From Candidatus Poribacteria bacterium (GTDB taxonomy: Bacteria; Poribacteria; WGA-4E; PCPOR2b): 64,000 nt of DNA. The notes under the pieces are model-generated. The model was not told where the DNA came from. It searched no databases and saw only the letters and a program-made list of their open reading frames with translations. Below are positions 26,155 through 35,060 of the stretch, piece after piece; position 1 is the stretch's first letter, and the number at the start of each line of letters is the position of its first letter. The position numbers were made by a program, and so were the translations under genes. Location of the stretch: positions 148,274 through 212,273 of the forward strand of contig PYIZ01000053.1 in the NCBI GenBank assembly GCA_003635265.1, read 5' to 3'.

Positions 26155-26895
26155 ATGACAACACCACACACACGCGAAACACTCACACATGACCTGAAAA
26201 ACTTGGGCGTTGAATTAGGCGATACGCTCTTTATTCACTCCTCCTTCAAGAGCCTCGGACCTGTCGAAGGTGGGGCAGGAACTGTGGTCAGCGCACTAGA
26301 GGACACCGTTGGGTCAGAGGGGCTCATCTTGATGCCTTCGTTCAATCTTCTAGATGGAAGAGAGCTGCGGGTGAGCACATGGAACCTCGAAACAACGCCC
26401 TCCACGGTCGGTTGGCTCACCGAGTTTTTCCGACAGATGCCCGACACCTATCGCTCCGACCACTACTCCCACTCGGTCGCTGCACGGGGAAAAGACGCCA
26501 AAGAGTTTGTCAGTACGCATCTCAGCCGTGAGGGGTATAAATCACCATGGGACATTGAGCCGTGGGGCAAAACTTACGGCACACATTCCCCAATGCAGAA
26601 GGCGTATAAGGCGGATGGAAAGCTACTCATGCTCGGCGTTGACTACAACACTTCCACGTATGTCCACTTCGTGGAAGTCCTCTATTGGCATGAGTTGCTT
26701 AAACAAGATCCTGAAACACCCTATCCCGCGCTGGATAGACCACTGCTTGGGGTATTTTGGGACGAAGTAGGAACGTTAAACCGCGGATTGCTGGGCAATT
26801 CTGACTGCCGCCTCTTTCGCATACAGGCATATATCCATACCCTCTTGGGCGAAGTCGAGAGCAATCCCGACCCCTATGTCAGGGGGCGCTCCTAA
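26155..26895 (+). CDS. Aminoglycoside N(3)-acetyltransferase family protein
   Basis: AAC(3)/YokD-family acetyl-CoA-dependent N-acetyltransferase of 246 residues. Characteristic segments are GDTLFIHSSFKSLGPVEGGAGTVVSAL, the RSDHYSHSVAARGKDAKEF region with the catalytic His, DIEPWGKTYGTHSPMQKAY and LLMLGVDYNTSTYVHFVEVL. I start at ATG 26155 (AAGG upstream); a longer frame from 25975 crosses a repeat. Members modify aminoglycosides at N3, but many environmental ones act on other amines, so antibiotic resistance is not implied. A 160-bp repeat element follows. Confidence 0.87.
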   Translation: MTTPHTRETLTHDLKNLGVELGDTLFIHSSFKSLGPVEGGAGTVVSALEDTVGSEGLILMPSFNLLDGRELRVSTWNLETTPSTVGWLTEFFRQMPDTYRSDHYSHSVAARGKDAKEFVSTHLSREGYKSPWDIEPWGKTYGTHSPMQKAYKADGKLLMLGVDYNTSTYVHFVEVLYWHELLKQDPETPYPALDRPLLGVFWDEVGTLNRGLLGNSDCRLFRIQAYIHTLLGEVESNPDPYVRGRS

Positions 26896-26916
26896 ATCCT
26901 TGAACTAATCAATCTT

Positions 26917-27078
26917 GGCTCATGTAAAGAGATGGGGCAACCGAAACCGAGTGAGTTCATGAGTTCACTCGGTTATTAATGAACCAATGTACTAATGAAC
27001 CAATGAACAAAGAGTTTTCACGTTTTACGCATCACGTTTTGCGCTTTTTGTGTTTTGTATCTTCTCTTAACGTGAGCC
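26917..27078. repeat. MITE-like repeat, copy 5
   Basis: A 162-bp element with inverted ends GGCTCATGTAAAGAGAT and CTTCTCTTAACGTGAGCC. The inner hairpin is AACCGAGTGA/TCACTCGGTT (perfect 10 bp), followed by AATGAACCAATG repeats and TTTTCACGTTTTACG. It fills the whole space between the AAC(3) gene and the end of the GNAT gene. Confidence 0.65.
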
Positions 27079-27897
27079 TCAATCTCTTAGTGGTGGTTTG
27101 ATCTCTTTATTGATCGCCCAGTCGGGATAGTAGTTATACACCTCGGCGCCGGGATACGGAGTGCCAAGTGGCTGCGGCGGCGCGTAAAACGGTCCCGGCA
27201 TTCCTATCATCACCGACATGATGAATTGCAACCCTACCGATCTAAGTGTGCGGGCAGAGCGGACATTCCAAGGGGCGGTTGAAGCAAAGACGAACCGGTT
27301 ATTTTCTAGGATCCAACGCCCAGCTGCACTCGTGACGGCGCGCCCGAGTCCTCGTCCTTTGGCTTCCGGTGCAGTGTCAATGCCGATCTCCCAAACGTTA
27401 TCATCTTCAGCACGAACCGCTGCAAGTGACGCCAATTTGCCAGCCTCAAAGATGCCGAAACCTGTCATCGCCTCATCCTCAAAGCAGTGCCAGAAAATAT
27501 GATGATCGACCGTTTCTGCCAATTCCTCCCCGGAAAGCTGCACAGGACGATCATCCCCCGCATCACGAAAACAGTTTTCGTCGCCAACGTAGAACCAACT
27601 CGGTCCCCACACGCCGCATCCATCAGGGAGCAATACACGCGCCAGCTCATACCCACCGAATGTCGAGAACAGTTCCTCCAAGCTCAGGTTGGCAACGATC
27701 GGCTCAAGCTGTTCTAACCACTGCTTTTGCGTCGTTACAAGTCCACGCTCACCAACTCTTGCTGCGAATAACGGACTTGACGCTCCTTCCTCAGTCTCAT
27801 AGACCGGTATCGGTTCTGAACCTAGCAAATCCAGATTTGCCCCAATCTTCTCGTCCAGCCACGGACGAAGGGCTTCGATAAGGTTTGATGCGTTCAT
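27079..27897 (-). CDS. GNAT-family N-acetyltransferase
   Basis: Protein of 272 residues. The acetyltransferase domain is in the C-terminal half (about 150-250): VWEIGIDTAPEAKGRGLGRAVTSAAGRWI contains the pyrophosphate-binding R-x-x-G-x-G/A motif, and RSARTLRSVGLQF is the typical final helix. The N-terminal 140 residues have no clear domain. It lies on the strand opposite the AAC(3)-like gene, separated by a repeat. The substrate is unknown. Confidence 0.8.
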   Translation of the reverse strand: MNASNLIEALRPWLDEKIGANLDLLGSEPIPVYETEEGASSPLFAARVGERGLVTTQKQWLEQLEPIVANLSLEELFSTFGGYELARVLLPDGCGVWGPSWFYVGDENCFRDAGDDRPVQLSGEELAETVDHHIFWHCFEDEAMTGFGIFEAGKLASLAAVRAEDDNVWEIGIDTAPEAKGRGLGRAVTSAAGRWILENNRFVFASTAPWNVRSARTLRSVGLQFIMSVMIGMPGPFYAPPQPLGTPYPGAEVYNYYPDWAINKEIKPPLRD

Positions 27898-28343
27898 TGC
27901 TGTTATTTCCCCTCAGATTCGTGCTATCGTTCCTAGATTTCGCTTCATTGCGTTCGTTCAATACACCCATGGTTATCAATTACTTTTTCGCAGCTGCATC
28001 TACCTACTTAATTTTGCGGGATGATAGGCGATTGAGAGGAAATAATCAAGGAAAAAATACACGGCTCGACGGCTAATCTGTTAAGGAATATTGGCGAAGG
28101 TTGATGAAAAAGGGAGCGAAATCACACCAAATTATGTATAAATGAAAGTTTTATCTAGATGTTGCATGGAGGCGTCTTTTTCCCTTGATAAACGTGTTGG
28201 AAAATGCGATTATTCTGCCATATGGGGATTTCACTCTTATCTAACTCGTAAAATCAATTCAAAGTCTCTCAAGCAGAGAAATGTCGTCCGAATTAAGCTT
28301 CTCAAGCAGGCAGATCAATCAAATGCTAGAGAGGAGATAACAG
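27898..28343. other. Intergenic region, no gene recognised
   Basis: The 446 bp before the TolB-like gene are AT-rich, without a convincing reading frame. A frame at 28142-28414 runs into the propeller gene and is not supported. A usable ribosome binding site (AGAGGAGA) ends just before the TTG start at 28344. Confidence 0.4.
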
Positions 28344-29303
28344 TTGAGACTTTTTCAGTCTTACCGAGCCATTATAGGAATTTTGTGTACTGTCATTTGG
28401 TTAGGGTGCGGTAATGACGATGAGAACACCAATAATAATGATGTCTACATCGAACCTGTTACGCCGCCACCAACTAAGATCGCGTTTGTATCAGACCGTG
28501 AGGAAAACCGGGAAATCTTTGTGATGAATTCTGATGGTACGCAAGTCGTCAACATTACCAAGAATGAGGCTTCTGACTCCTATCCGAGTTGGTTGCCGAA
28601 TAAGAACAAAATTGCGTTTACGTCAAACCGTGAGGAAAACCATGAAATCTTCGTGATGAACTCTGATGGTACTAATGTCTTCAATATTACCAAGAATGAG
28701 GCTGCCGACTTGCAGCCCGATTGGTCGCCAGATGGGGGAAAAATCGTCTTTATCTCGAATCGTCAGGAAAACGAGGATGGAAGCGAAAATTGGGAAATCT
28801 ACGTGATGCATGCTGATGGCACAAATCAGGTTAACATCAGCAGACATCATGCTACGGACAGAGATCCTGACTGGTCACCGGATGGGAAAAAGATCGCCTA
28901 TGTATCCGACCGTAACGAAAACGACGATGGAAGCCAGAATTGGGAAATCTACGTGATGCATGCTGACGGCACAAGCCAAGTTAACATCAGCAGACATCCA
29001 GAGGATGATTATAACCCCGACTGGTCCCCGAATGGAGATAAAATTGTTTTTATGGCGCTTCGTGAGGACAAATCTGAGATTTATGCGATGCGTGCTGACG
29101 GCACAAACCAAGTTAACATCAGCGAACATCCTGCTGCAGACAGAGATCCTACTTGGTCACCAGATGGCAAGCAAATTGTCTTTGCGTCGACGCGTGAACG
29201 AAATTCTGAAATCTATGTAATGAACGCCGATGGCACAGTTCAAATCAACATTACTAACAATCAAGGAGATGATTTTTTACCTGATTGGAGTTCTGGACGC
29301 TAA
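28344..29303 (+). CDS. TolB-like beta-propeller lipoprotein
   Basis: Lipoprotein of 319 residues with six WD40-like (PD40/TolB) blades. The signal peptide ends in the lipobox WLGC (Cys near residue 27), then an Asn/Asp-rich linker. From about residue 47, blades of about 42-50 residues repeat the pattern KIAFVSDR...NREIFVMNSDGT...NIT...PDWSPDG. The start is TTG at 28344, supported by AGAGGAGA. Anchored in the outer or inner membrane, such propellers usually bind proteins or peptidoglycan-associated partners. It is followed by a run of Ig-like lipoproteins. Confidence 0.87.
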   Translation: MRLFQSYRAIIGILCTVIWLGCGNDDENTNNNDVYIEPVTPPPTKIAFVSDREENREIFVMNSDGTQVVNITKNEASDSYPSWLPNKNKIAFTSNREENHEIFVMNSDGTNVFNITKNEAADLQPDWSPDGGKIVFISNRQENEDGSENWEIYVMHADGTNQVNISRHHATDRDPDWSPDGKKIAYVSDRNENDDGSQNWEIYVMHADGTSQVNISRHPEDDYNPDWSPNGDKIVFMALREDKSEIYAMRADGTNQVNISEHPAADRDPTWSPDGKQIVFASTRERNSEIYVMNADGTVQINITNNQGDDFLPDWSSGR

Positions 29304-29366
29304 AAGGCTTGTGCCCACTATAGGCGGCTTAATTACTGCAGGATAAACCTCAAAGAAAGGATTAAA

Positions 29367-30329
29367 GTGATACAGAAATTCTTTAACGTGGGTGTTCTAG
29401 TTGGATTGGTTACACTCGCTGGCTATGTAGTCATCGGTTGCTCTGAGAGTGCCTTGACTGAAAAAATTGACGAACCAGTAACAATTAACTTGCTCGCTAC
29501 CTCTCCTGAGACGGGAGGAACGGTTTCAGCAACCGCAGATCTCAGGATAGTATTCGATAGTGCTCCCAAATCGGTGATTGTCGATGGCATACCTGCAATA
29601 ATCCTTAACAATACTGCGTTGGTGCCGATTGGAGATTTACCTGACGTGATTCCCGGCACTGAGAAATCGGTCATCATTGAATGGAGAAATCCGGATAATT
29701 CTGTTGCCGGTGCTAAAACTATTACTTTCACGGTATTAGATCCACCAATAGACAGATTCACATTTCCAAACTTTGTTGTTGTGGAGCCATCCCCTGGTGC
29801 CATGCTTCCGTCAAACCAGTCGTTCAATCTGACGTTTGATCAAGGGGTACGCGCAGTGACAGTCAATGGTGTTGCAGCCACCGGATCCGGCCTCAACTGG
29901 ACCGTATCGCTGACGCTACAGGAAGGAGACGGTCAAGTTCTGAATGTTATCTGGACAAACCGGGATCATTCAACAGGTTCTAGAGCGGTGGGGCCTTATG
30001 TAATTAGGGATCCAGATGTCACACTGCCGGTCATTGTCGCCGGTACAGTGAGAGATGGGGATGCAAATATTGACCCCGCACGAATCAACGCAAGTGGCTT
30101 CCGATTTGATTTCAATGAACCAGTCACAGGCAGCATCAAACTGACAGATGAAGCGGGTGCAGATCTCAATTGGATTGCAACGGTGGCCGCACGGACAGCA
30201 ACGTTGACCCCGGTTGTCGGGCAAGAACTTGCTAACGAAACAGTCTATAAAATCGAAATTGATGTCCGAGATGGTTCGGGTAATCCAGCTCAATGGACGA
30301 TTACTTTCGTTACCATACCAAAAGAGTAA
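29367..30329 (+). CDS. Ig-like (Big_5 type) lipoprotein
   Basis: Secreted lipoprotein of 320 residues, GTG start at 29367. The signal peptide ends in VIGC (lipobox). Three segments follow: an N-terminal Ig-like segment (about 35-130), a middle segment (FNLTFDQGVRAVTVNG ... VSLTLQEGDGQ), and a C-terminal SbsA/Big_5 Ig-like domain (about 210-320: RDGDANIDPARINASGFRFDFNEPVTGSIKL ... YKIEIDVRDGSGN). The last two are shared with the three tandem lipoproteins downstream. Function unknown; a surface-exposed structural or adhesive role fits the folds. Confidence 0.8.
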   Translation: MIQKFFNVGVLVGLVTLAGYVVIGCSESALTEKIDEPVTINLLATSPETGGTVSATADLRIVFDSAPKSVIVDGIPAIILNNTALVPIGDLPDVIPGTEKSVIIEWRNPDNSVAGAKTITFTVLDPPIDRFTFPNFVVVEPSPGAMLPSNQSFNLTFDQGVRAVTVNGVAATGSGLNWTVSLTLQEGDGQVLNVIWTNRDHSTGSRAVGPYVIRDPDVTLPVIVAGTVRDGDANIDPARINASGFRFDFNEPVTGSIKLTDEAGADLNWIATVAARTATLTPVVGQELANETVYKIEIDVRDGSGNPAQWTITFVTIPKE

Positions 30330-30966
30330 ACCAACCGTTAGTTGTCGGTTCTAATGTTTGGAATCGGTGCATCGCTCACCCTCTTCCCCAACACTGCTGA
30401 TAGAGAGAACGCCCTAGGCTATCAGGCGACCATCCAGTTCGATACTTTTCTTCCCCGTCACGTAGAGAGCATCAAAAGAACCAACCTGCCAGATAGCGCG
30501 TCCCTTTTGCGAGTAGTTGCCGATATAGATCGCGCAATGCTCTCACAACCCCTCTAGTGGGAAAAAGCAACGGCGCCTGCGCTCCTGTTGCCCTCATACT
30601 CAAATTTATCCCCGCCACGTCATCCACCTCAATTTCCAAGAAAACCTATCCAACAGCTCGACAGATCTGCTCTGCTCTGTATGAATTGGCAAACCCAAGG
30701 TCAGTCTGTTATAGTGGAAATCATTGCATGTCCCAGAAGTCGGGGATTGGTCGAACCGCCGCGCTTTTTTGTCCCCGTGTGCATTTATTGACGAAAGTTT
30801 TACCTGATAGCCAGCAACCAATCTTTATAGAAGGAACATATCCCATGAGAACAACCTTGAGCTAAGGCTTGGGTAGAATCGCCTCCTGTTGGAACTTCAC
30901 ACAGTTAAAGGTTTGATATAAAGAGAAAGTTATTGGTGGGAAAACTCCACAGAAAGGACAAAAACA
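30330..30966. other. Spacer in lipoprotein cluster, possibly with gene remnants
   Basis: This 637-bp spacer has short open frames on both strands but none with a good ribosome binding site. A minus-strand stretch near 30420-30540 translates to protein-like text (GNYSQKGRAIWQVGSFD) before a stop, which suggests a decayed gene. The last 60 bases resemble the leader of the next lipoprotein genes (AGAAAGGACAAAAA). Confidence 0.4.
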
Positions 30967-31716
30967 GTGCACAGAAGGTTAAGAGCTACCATTCTAATCA
31001 CGTTTGGGCTGCTTATTATCGGTATATTCGGCGGTTGCGGTGATGACTCACCTGAAGTGGTTACGGATCCGTCACAATCAGATGATACGGACCCGTCCAA
31101 TCCAACAACAAGCGGGGCGACATCTCCACGAACTGATGATGTCCCTCCGCCTACATTGCAAGTCGGGGTAGATCCTGCTCCGGGTGCCGCGCCAATTCCC
31201 CCCAATACCCAGTTTTCACTGACCCTTTATCGGGCTGTTGTAGCGGTAACAGTCAATGGTGTTGCAGCCACCGGATCTGGCCTCAACTGGACCGTATCGC
31301 TGACGCTACAGGAAGGAGATGGTCAAACTCTGGATGTTCGCTGGACATACCCAGACGGTCGTTCCGGCTCTCAAGTGGTTGGTCCTTATACGGTTAGGGT
31401 CCCGGATACGATGTCGCCAAGAATCACGGGTGGCGCGGTAACTGATGGAACCGTAAATGTCGATCCCGCGCCACTCAACGCCGGTGGTTTCCGATTTGAT
31501 TTCAACGAAGATATCACGGGAAGCATTAAGTTGACCGATGAGGCGGGTGTCAACCTCAACTGGATTGATACCCTGGGAGGTCAGACAGCAACGTTGACTG
31601 CGATTGTAGGACAGGAACTTGTTAACGAGACAACCTACAAGGTTGAAATTGATGTCCACGATGGCGCTGGCAATTCACTTCAAGCAACGATTACTTTCGT
31701 TACTAAACCGAAGTGA
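30967..31716 (+). CDS. Ig-like lipoprotein, tandem paralogue 1
   Basis: Lipoprotein of 249 residues, GTG start. The signal peptide MHRRLRATILITFGLLIIG ends in FGGC. A low-complexity Asp/Ser/Thr/Pro linker of about 60 residues follows, then a domain around VTVNGVAATGSGLNWTVSL and a C-terminal Big_5-type domain ending TITFVTKPK. A block of roughly 85 bp here (31246-31330) is nearly identical to 29856-29943 of the upstream lipoprotein, while the flanks diverge. First of three genes with the same leader (AAAGGAC before the start) and the same signal peptide. Confidence 0.8.
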   Translation: MHRRLRATILITFGLLIIGIFGGCGDDSPEVVTDPSQSDDTDPSNPTTSGATSPRTDDVPPPTLQVGVDPAPGAAPIPPNTQFSLTLYRAVVAVTVNGVAATGSGLNWTVSLTLQEGDGQTLDVRWTYPDGRSGSQVVGPYTVRVPDTMSPRITGGAVTDGTVNVDPAPLNAGGFRFDFNEDITGSIKLTDEAGVNLNWIDTLGGQTATLTAIVGQELVNETTYKVEIDVHDGAGNSLQATITFVTKPK

Positions 31717-31745
31717 TATATCTTCTTTAAGAAAGGACTAAAACG

Positions 31746-32459
31746 ATGCACAGACTTTTAAGAACTACCATTCTAATCACATTCGGGCTGCTTATTATCT
31801 GTATAATCCGTGGTTGTGCTGATGATGCTCCCATTGAGGATGTGATGGCTCTTTCACCATTAGAGGGGGTTGCTGCTGCTGAGTCTGCACCGCCTGCGCA
31901 TGCGGTCAAGGTGTTTCCAAATCCCTGCATTCCTGTTTTTCCAGATACACGATTCACGTTGACCTTTGATGCGGGTGTCGAAGCTGCGAGGGTCAATGAT
32001 ACACCGGCTACCGGTGCAGGACGCGATTGGGAGCTGATGCCGGGTTTAGAGGTGGGAACAGCACGATTAAATATCGAGTGGTTCAACCGGGACGGCACCC
32101 GTGGCACTACAACGATTGGGCCCTATGTAGTGCTGGCAGCTCCGGAGGTGCTAGAATCTCCCACAATCACGCGTGGTACTGTGAGAAATGGGGAGGTCGA
32201 TGTCAACCCTGCACCAATCAATGCAAGCGGTTTCCTGTTTGTGTTCGACGAACGAGTCATAGGAGCCATTAAGCTAACTGACGAGGCGTGTGCTGACCTC
32301 AACTGGACTGGAACCGTCGATGATCGAACAGCAGCACTCACTCCGGTTGCAGGACAGGAACTTGCCAATAACACGGTTTACAAGATTGAAATTGATGTCC
32401 AAGATGGCGGAGGTAATCGATTTAGAGCAACAATTACCTTCGTTACTAAACCCAAGTGA
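31746..32459 (+). CDS. Ig-like lipoprotein, tandem paralogue 2
   Basis: Lipoprotein of 237 residues with signal peptide MHRLLRTTILITFGLLIICI and lipobox RGC. The linker is unlike those of its neighbours. The middle domain (ARVNDTPATGAGRDWEL ... GPYVV) is diverged, while the C-terminal Big_5 domain (EVDVNPAPINASGFLF ... VTKPK) is close to its siblings. AAGAAAGGAC lies before the ATG and the 30-bp spacer is almost the same as the one before the third paralogue, so the genes arose by tandem duplication. Confidence 0.8.
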   Translation: MHRLLRTTILITFGLLIICIIRGCADDAPIEDVMALSPLEGVAAAESAPPAHAVKVFPNPCIPVFPDTRFTLTFDAGVEAARVNDTPATGAGRDWELMPGLEVGTARLNIEWFNRDGTRGTTTIGPYVVLAAPEVLESPTITRGTVRNGEVDVNPAPINASGFLFVFDERVIGAIKLTDEACADLNWTGTVDDRTAALTPVAGQELANNTVYKIEIDVQDGGGNRFRATITFVTKPK

Positions 32460-32488
32460 TATATCCTCTTTAAGAAAGGACTAAAACG

Positions 32489-33208
32489 ATGCACAGAATG
32501 TTAAGAACTACCATTCTAATCACGTTTGGGATGTTAATTATCTGTATAGCCAGTGGTTGCGGTGATAATCCACCTGAAGAGGTTACAGATCCGCCACAAT
32601 CAGCAGATGATGTTGGACCCGCCTCTGCAACAACAGTTGAGGTAGATCCACCACCACGTACAAGTGCTGGTAGAGTTTTGTATGTTCCCTCAAACACAGA
32701 ATTCACTTTGACGTTTAATGAGGGGGTCATAGCAGTGACAGTCAACGACACACGTGCTTCGGGTTCAGGGCTCAATTGGAAGTGGAGCGCGCAGCCTCAT
32801 TTACCCTACGGATCTGTAACTCTGAAAATCATGTGGACAAACCGAGACGGTTCAGGCGGGTTTGCAACAAGTGGTCCTTATAAAGTTGCAGATGGCGATC
32901 CAGAGCCCCCCGTAATTACGAGTGGTACAGTAAGCGATGGGGATGCAGACGTCGATCCTGCGCTAATCAATGCCGGCGGCCTTCGGTTTGATTTCGACGA
33001 ACCCGTTACAGGCGCCATTAGGCTGACCGATGAGGCAGGTGCCGACCTCAACTGGGTTGGAACCGTGGCTGGTCAGACAGCAACATTGACCGCAGTTGCA
33101 GGACAGGAAATGGTCCACGCGACGACCTACAAGATTGAAATTGATGTCCGAGATGGTGCTGACCTCCCACTTCAAGTAACGATTACTTTCGTTACCAAGC
33201 CCAAGTGA
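32489..33208 (+). CDS. Ig-like lipoprotein, tandem paralogue 3
   Basis: Lipoprotein of 239 residues, signal peptide MHRMLRTTILITFGMLIICI with lipobox SGC. It has an acidic linker rich in Pro, Ser and Thr, a middle domain (NEGVIAVTVNDTRASGSGLNW) and the shared C-terminal Big_5 domain (DADVDPALINAGGLRFDFDEPVTGAIRL ... VTKPK). Same leader and spacing as paralogue 2. The three genes and 29367-30329 form one family with conserved C-termini and variable N-terminal linkers. No secretion or anchoring partner is obvious nearby. Confidence 0.8.
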   Translation: MHRMLRTTILITFGMLIICIASGCGDNPPEEVTDPPQSADDVGPASATTVEVDPPPRTSAGRVLYVPSNTEFTLTFNEGVIAVTVNDTRASGSGLNWKWSAQPHLPYGSVTLKIMWTNRDGSGGFATSGPYKVADGDPEPPVITSGTVSDGDADVDPALINAGGLRFDFDEPVTGAIRLTDEAGADLNWVGTVAGQTATLTAVAGQEMVHATTYKIEIDVRDGADLPLQVTITFVTKPK

Positions 33209-33679
33209 TATAAGGTCAACCCTATGAGGCAGTCCTTCTGTTCTTAAAATTATCAGAAATCCCTCTGTGCTTAAAACCTGAGTCTTTAGATTTGGTTTAC
33301 AGACTGTTCTAGCATGTTTTTTCGTTATTGTGGCATGTAATGGTATAATTGCTTTGTCCCTGTGGGAAGCGGAGCTGCCCTTAATTGGCTTCGGTGCCTA
33401 TAGGTAATCTGCACCCCAATCAACAATCTGTTGAACAATTTGTGATTGACATCCGATAGCACCAGTTGTTATAATAAAGATAACAATCGTTAATAATCTC
33501 TTGGACATTAATTTGCCCCGTGCTACCATCCGCCGGTCAAATACGGTAGGCATTCCCCCGTAGAGTATGACGCGATTAAAGAAAACTTTACACTCTCTTT
33601 TTACATGAGCCACCTCTGGTTGTTAGGTTTTGCCTGAACAGATACTAAAAACCGGACAAATTACAGAAAGGATTCCCCA
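33209..33679. other. Spacer after lipoprotein cluster
   Basis: This 471-bp region holds a small minus-strand lipoprotein (33398-33508) and, at 33588-33611, the right-terminal sequence of the MITE-like repeat (ACACTCTCTTTTTACATGAGCC) without a recognisable left end. Otherwise I see nothing in it. Confidence 0.45.
33398..33508 (-). CDS. Small lipoprotein, 36 residues
   Basis: A frame of 36 codons with a charged start (MSKRLL), a hydrophobic stretch and a lipobox TTGAIGC at residues 14-20, leaving a mature peptide of only 17 residues. This is the shape of entericidin-like small lipoproteins. A G-rich GGGG lies 8-12 bases before the ATG. A longer frame begins at 33613, but the signal peptide favours the internal start. 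Confidence 0.45.
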   Translation of the reverse strand: MSKRLLTIVIFIITTGAIGCQSQIVQQIVDWGADYL

Positions 33680-34234
33680 ATGCCAGACAAAAAGTTCGAC
33701 AAACCACTCAATCCGGATAATTACCCAAATCTCCCCATGTTCATTATCGAAGAGTTCGCACGCTTTCGCACGACAGCACAGGTTTTAGATTTTCTTGAAA
33801 ATACGCAAAAGAGATCTATACTAAAGAAAGTCCACCAAAGCCGAGACGAACTGCGCGAAATGATGCGCACTATGAATCCCCACAACGCGAAATTCAACCG
33901 CGCAAAATGGGGAGACCTCCTTGATGAATGCCGGCAAGAGTTTCTCGCTGAATTGAGAACACGAATGGCACAGACCGCCGTCACGACTGCCAATCTCCTC
34001 TACAAGATGGTTAGAAACGCAAGCATTCAGCAGATGCGCACTGTTGAAGACCTTCACGAATACGTGAAGTTGCTGAAAACATTTGAAAAGCTTAACAGTG
34101 ATTCAAACGATGAGATCGCGCAAGCGTTGAACGAGGGGATACTCCCTCAATCCTCCATCGAAATGTTACAAACGAAAACGTTAAAAACGGAAATGTTACA
34201 GCCGGGCATGAACGGGCAGAGCGAAACCGTCTAA
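33680..34234 (+). CDS. Hypothetical helical protein
   Basis: Protein of 184 residues with no family I recognise. It is charged and mostly helical, without signal peptide or membrane segment. Residues 18-80 (LPMFIIEEFARFRTTAQVLDFLENTQKR) look like a short DNA-binding or scaffold-like helical bundle, residues 85-150 are amphipathic helices, and the last 30 residues repeat the pattern T-x-K-T-E-M-L-Q. GAAAGGAT lies before the ATG. A repeat-rich spacer follows. Function unknown. Confidence 0.55.
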   Translation: MPDKKFDKPLNPDNYPNLPMFIIEEFARFRTTAQVLDFLENTQKRSILKKVHQSRDELREMMRTMNPHNAKFNRAKWGDLLDECRQEFLAELRTRMAQTAVTTANLLYKMVRNASIQQMRTVEDLHEYVKLLKTFEKLNSDSNDEIAQALNEGILPQSSIEMLQTKTLKTEMLQPGMNGQSETV

Positions 34235-35060
34235 ACCCGCTTGTTGCCTAATGTTTATAAATGCCCGGAGATTCCTTTTCCGTTCCGCTTGTCCCGATGC
34301 AATCGGGGAGAACTCCGATCTATCGGAGCCCGTCTGTATTTTCCTCGGAGCCACATCGCCTTTATATCGAATCGCGATGAGTCGTTTATGGTAAATTCCA
34401 AAAATAAATAGACACTTTCACCCGCCCGGTAGGGGCGGTTTCCTAACCGCACCGGTGCCGACTCGTCGTCCATCTCCCGATATATCGGGATCCAAGGCGA
34501 CTTGCCTGACCGCTGAACACCTCGTGGGTACAGGTTTCCTAACCTGTACGTACAACCGCATAAATAATCCATAAAATTGGGGTCCCCAACCCTTCGAGCA
34601 ACGCAACCTTGCCTCTACGATGGCGCACGCATCGATGAATCATAGATATATTTCGCATAAATGCCAACACACCCTAGCGCTCTGTTAAATAAATCGTGAT
34701 AAGTCACTCACTGCTCGGTTTGGATAGACATGTCCAAGCCATCTTTGCGCGTGTGCTGTAGATTTGTCAATCCACAGCAAGTAGGGATATTAGCATTTAT
34801 CTGACAAGGTACTAGTTATATGTGGAGCGCGGTGCCCGCTAAATAGAGATTTTCAATTTGCAGGAACTACAAAGCACCAGCGGGGTGATAGGTATATAGA
34901 ACATCAATAAACCTGAGGACTCCGATGCATCGGAGGAAGGCACGGTTTCCTCCGCTCTACCAGATGATCTGATCTAACGGCACAAATCCCGTATAGCGAG
35001 GATTCCGACAAGTCGGAACCCGCTAACGGCGGCTTACGTGCCTTTTTTAAGGAGATACTA
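34235..35060. repeat. Repeat-rich intergenic region with multiple palindromes
   Basis: This 826-bp spacer has no supported gene. Palindromes seen: CCGATGCAATCGG and CTCCGATCTATCGGAG (about 34294-34328), a GTAG-headed unit (34429-34450, stem GCGGTT/AACCGC), CCCGATATATCGGG (about 34476-34491), the perfect hairpin GTACAGGTT/AACCTGTAC (34528-34549), CTCCGATGCATCGGAG (about 34919-34935) and TTCCGACAAGTCGGAA (about 35003-35018). A ribosome binding site AAGGAG ends just before the next gene. Confidence 0.6.

Noticed and set aside
26155..26895. Acquired antibiotic-resistance gene
   Set aside because: The AAC(3) fold is common in environmental chromosomes, and there is no transposase, integron or other resistance gene around it.
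28142..28414. Plus-strand frame of 90 codons overlapping the TolB-like gene
   Set aside because: It overlaps the signal-peptide region of a well supported lipoprotein in another frame and has no motif.
28480..29290. Direct repeats in the TolB-like gene that might be CRISPR or tandem satellite
   Set aside because: They encode the six propeller blades in a single open frame.
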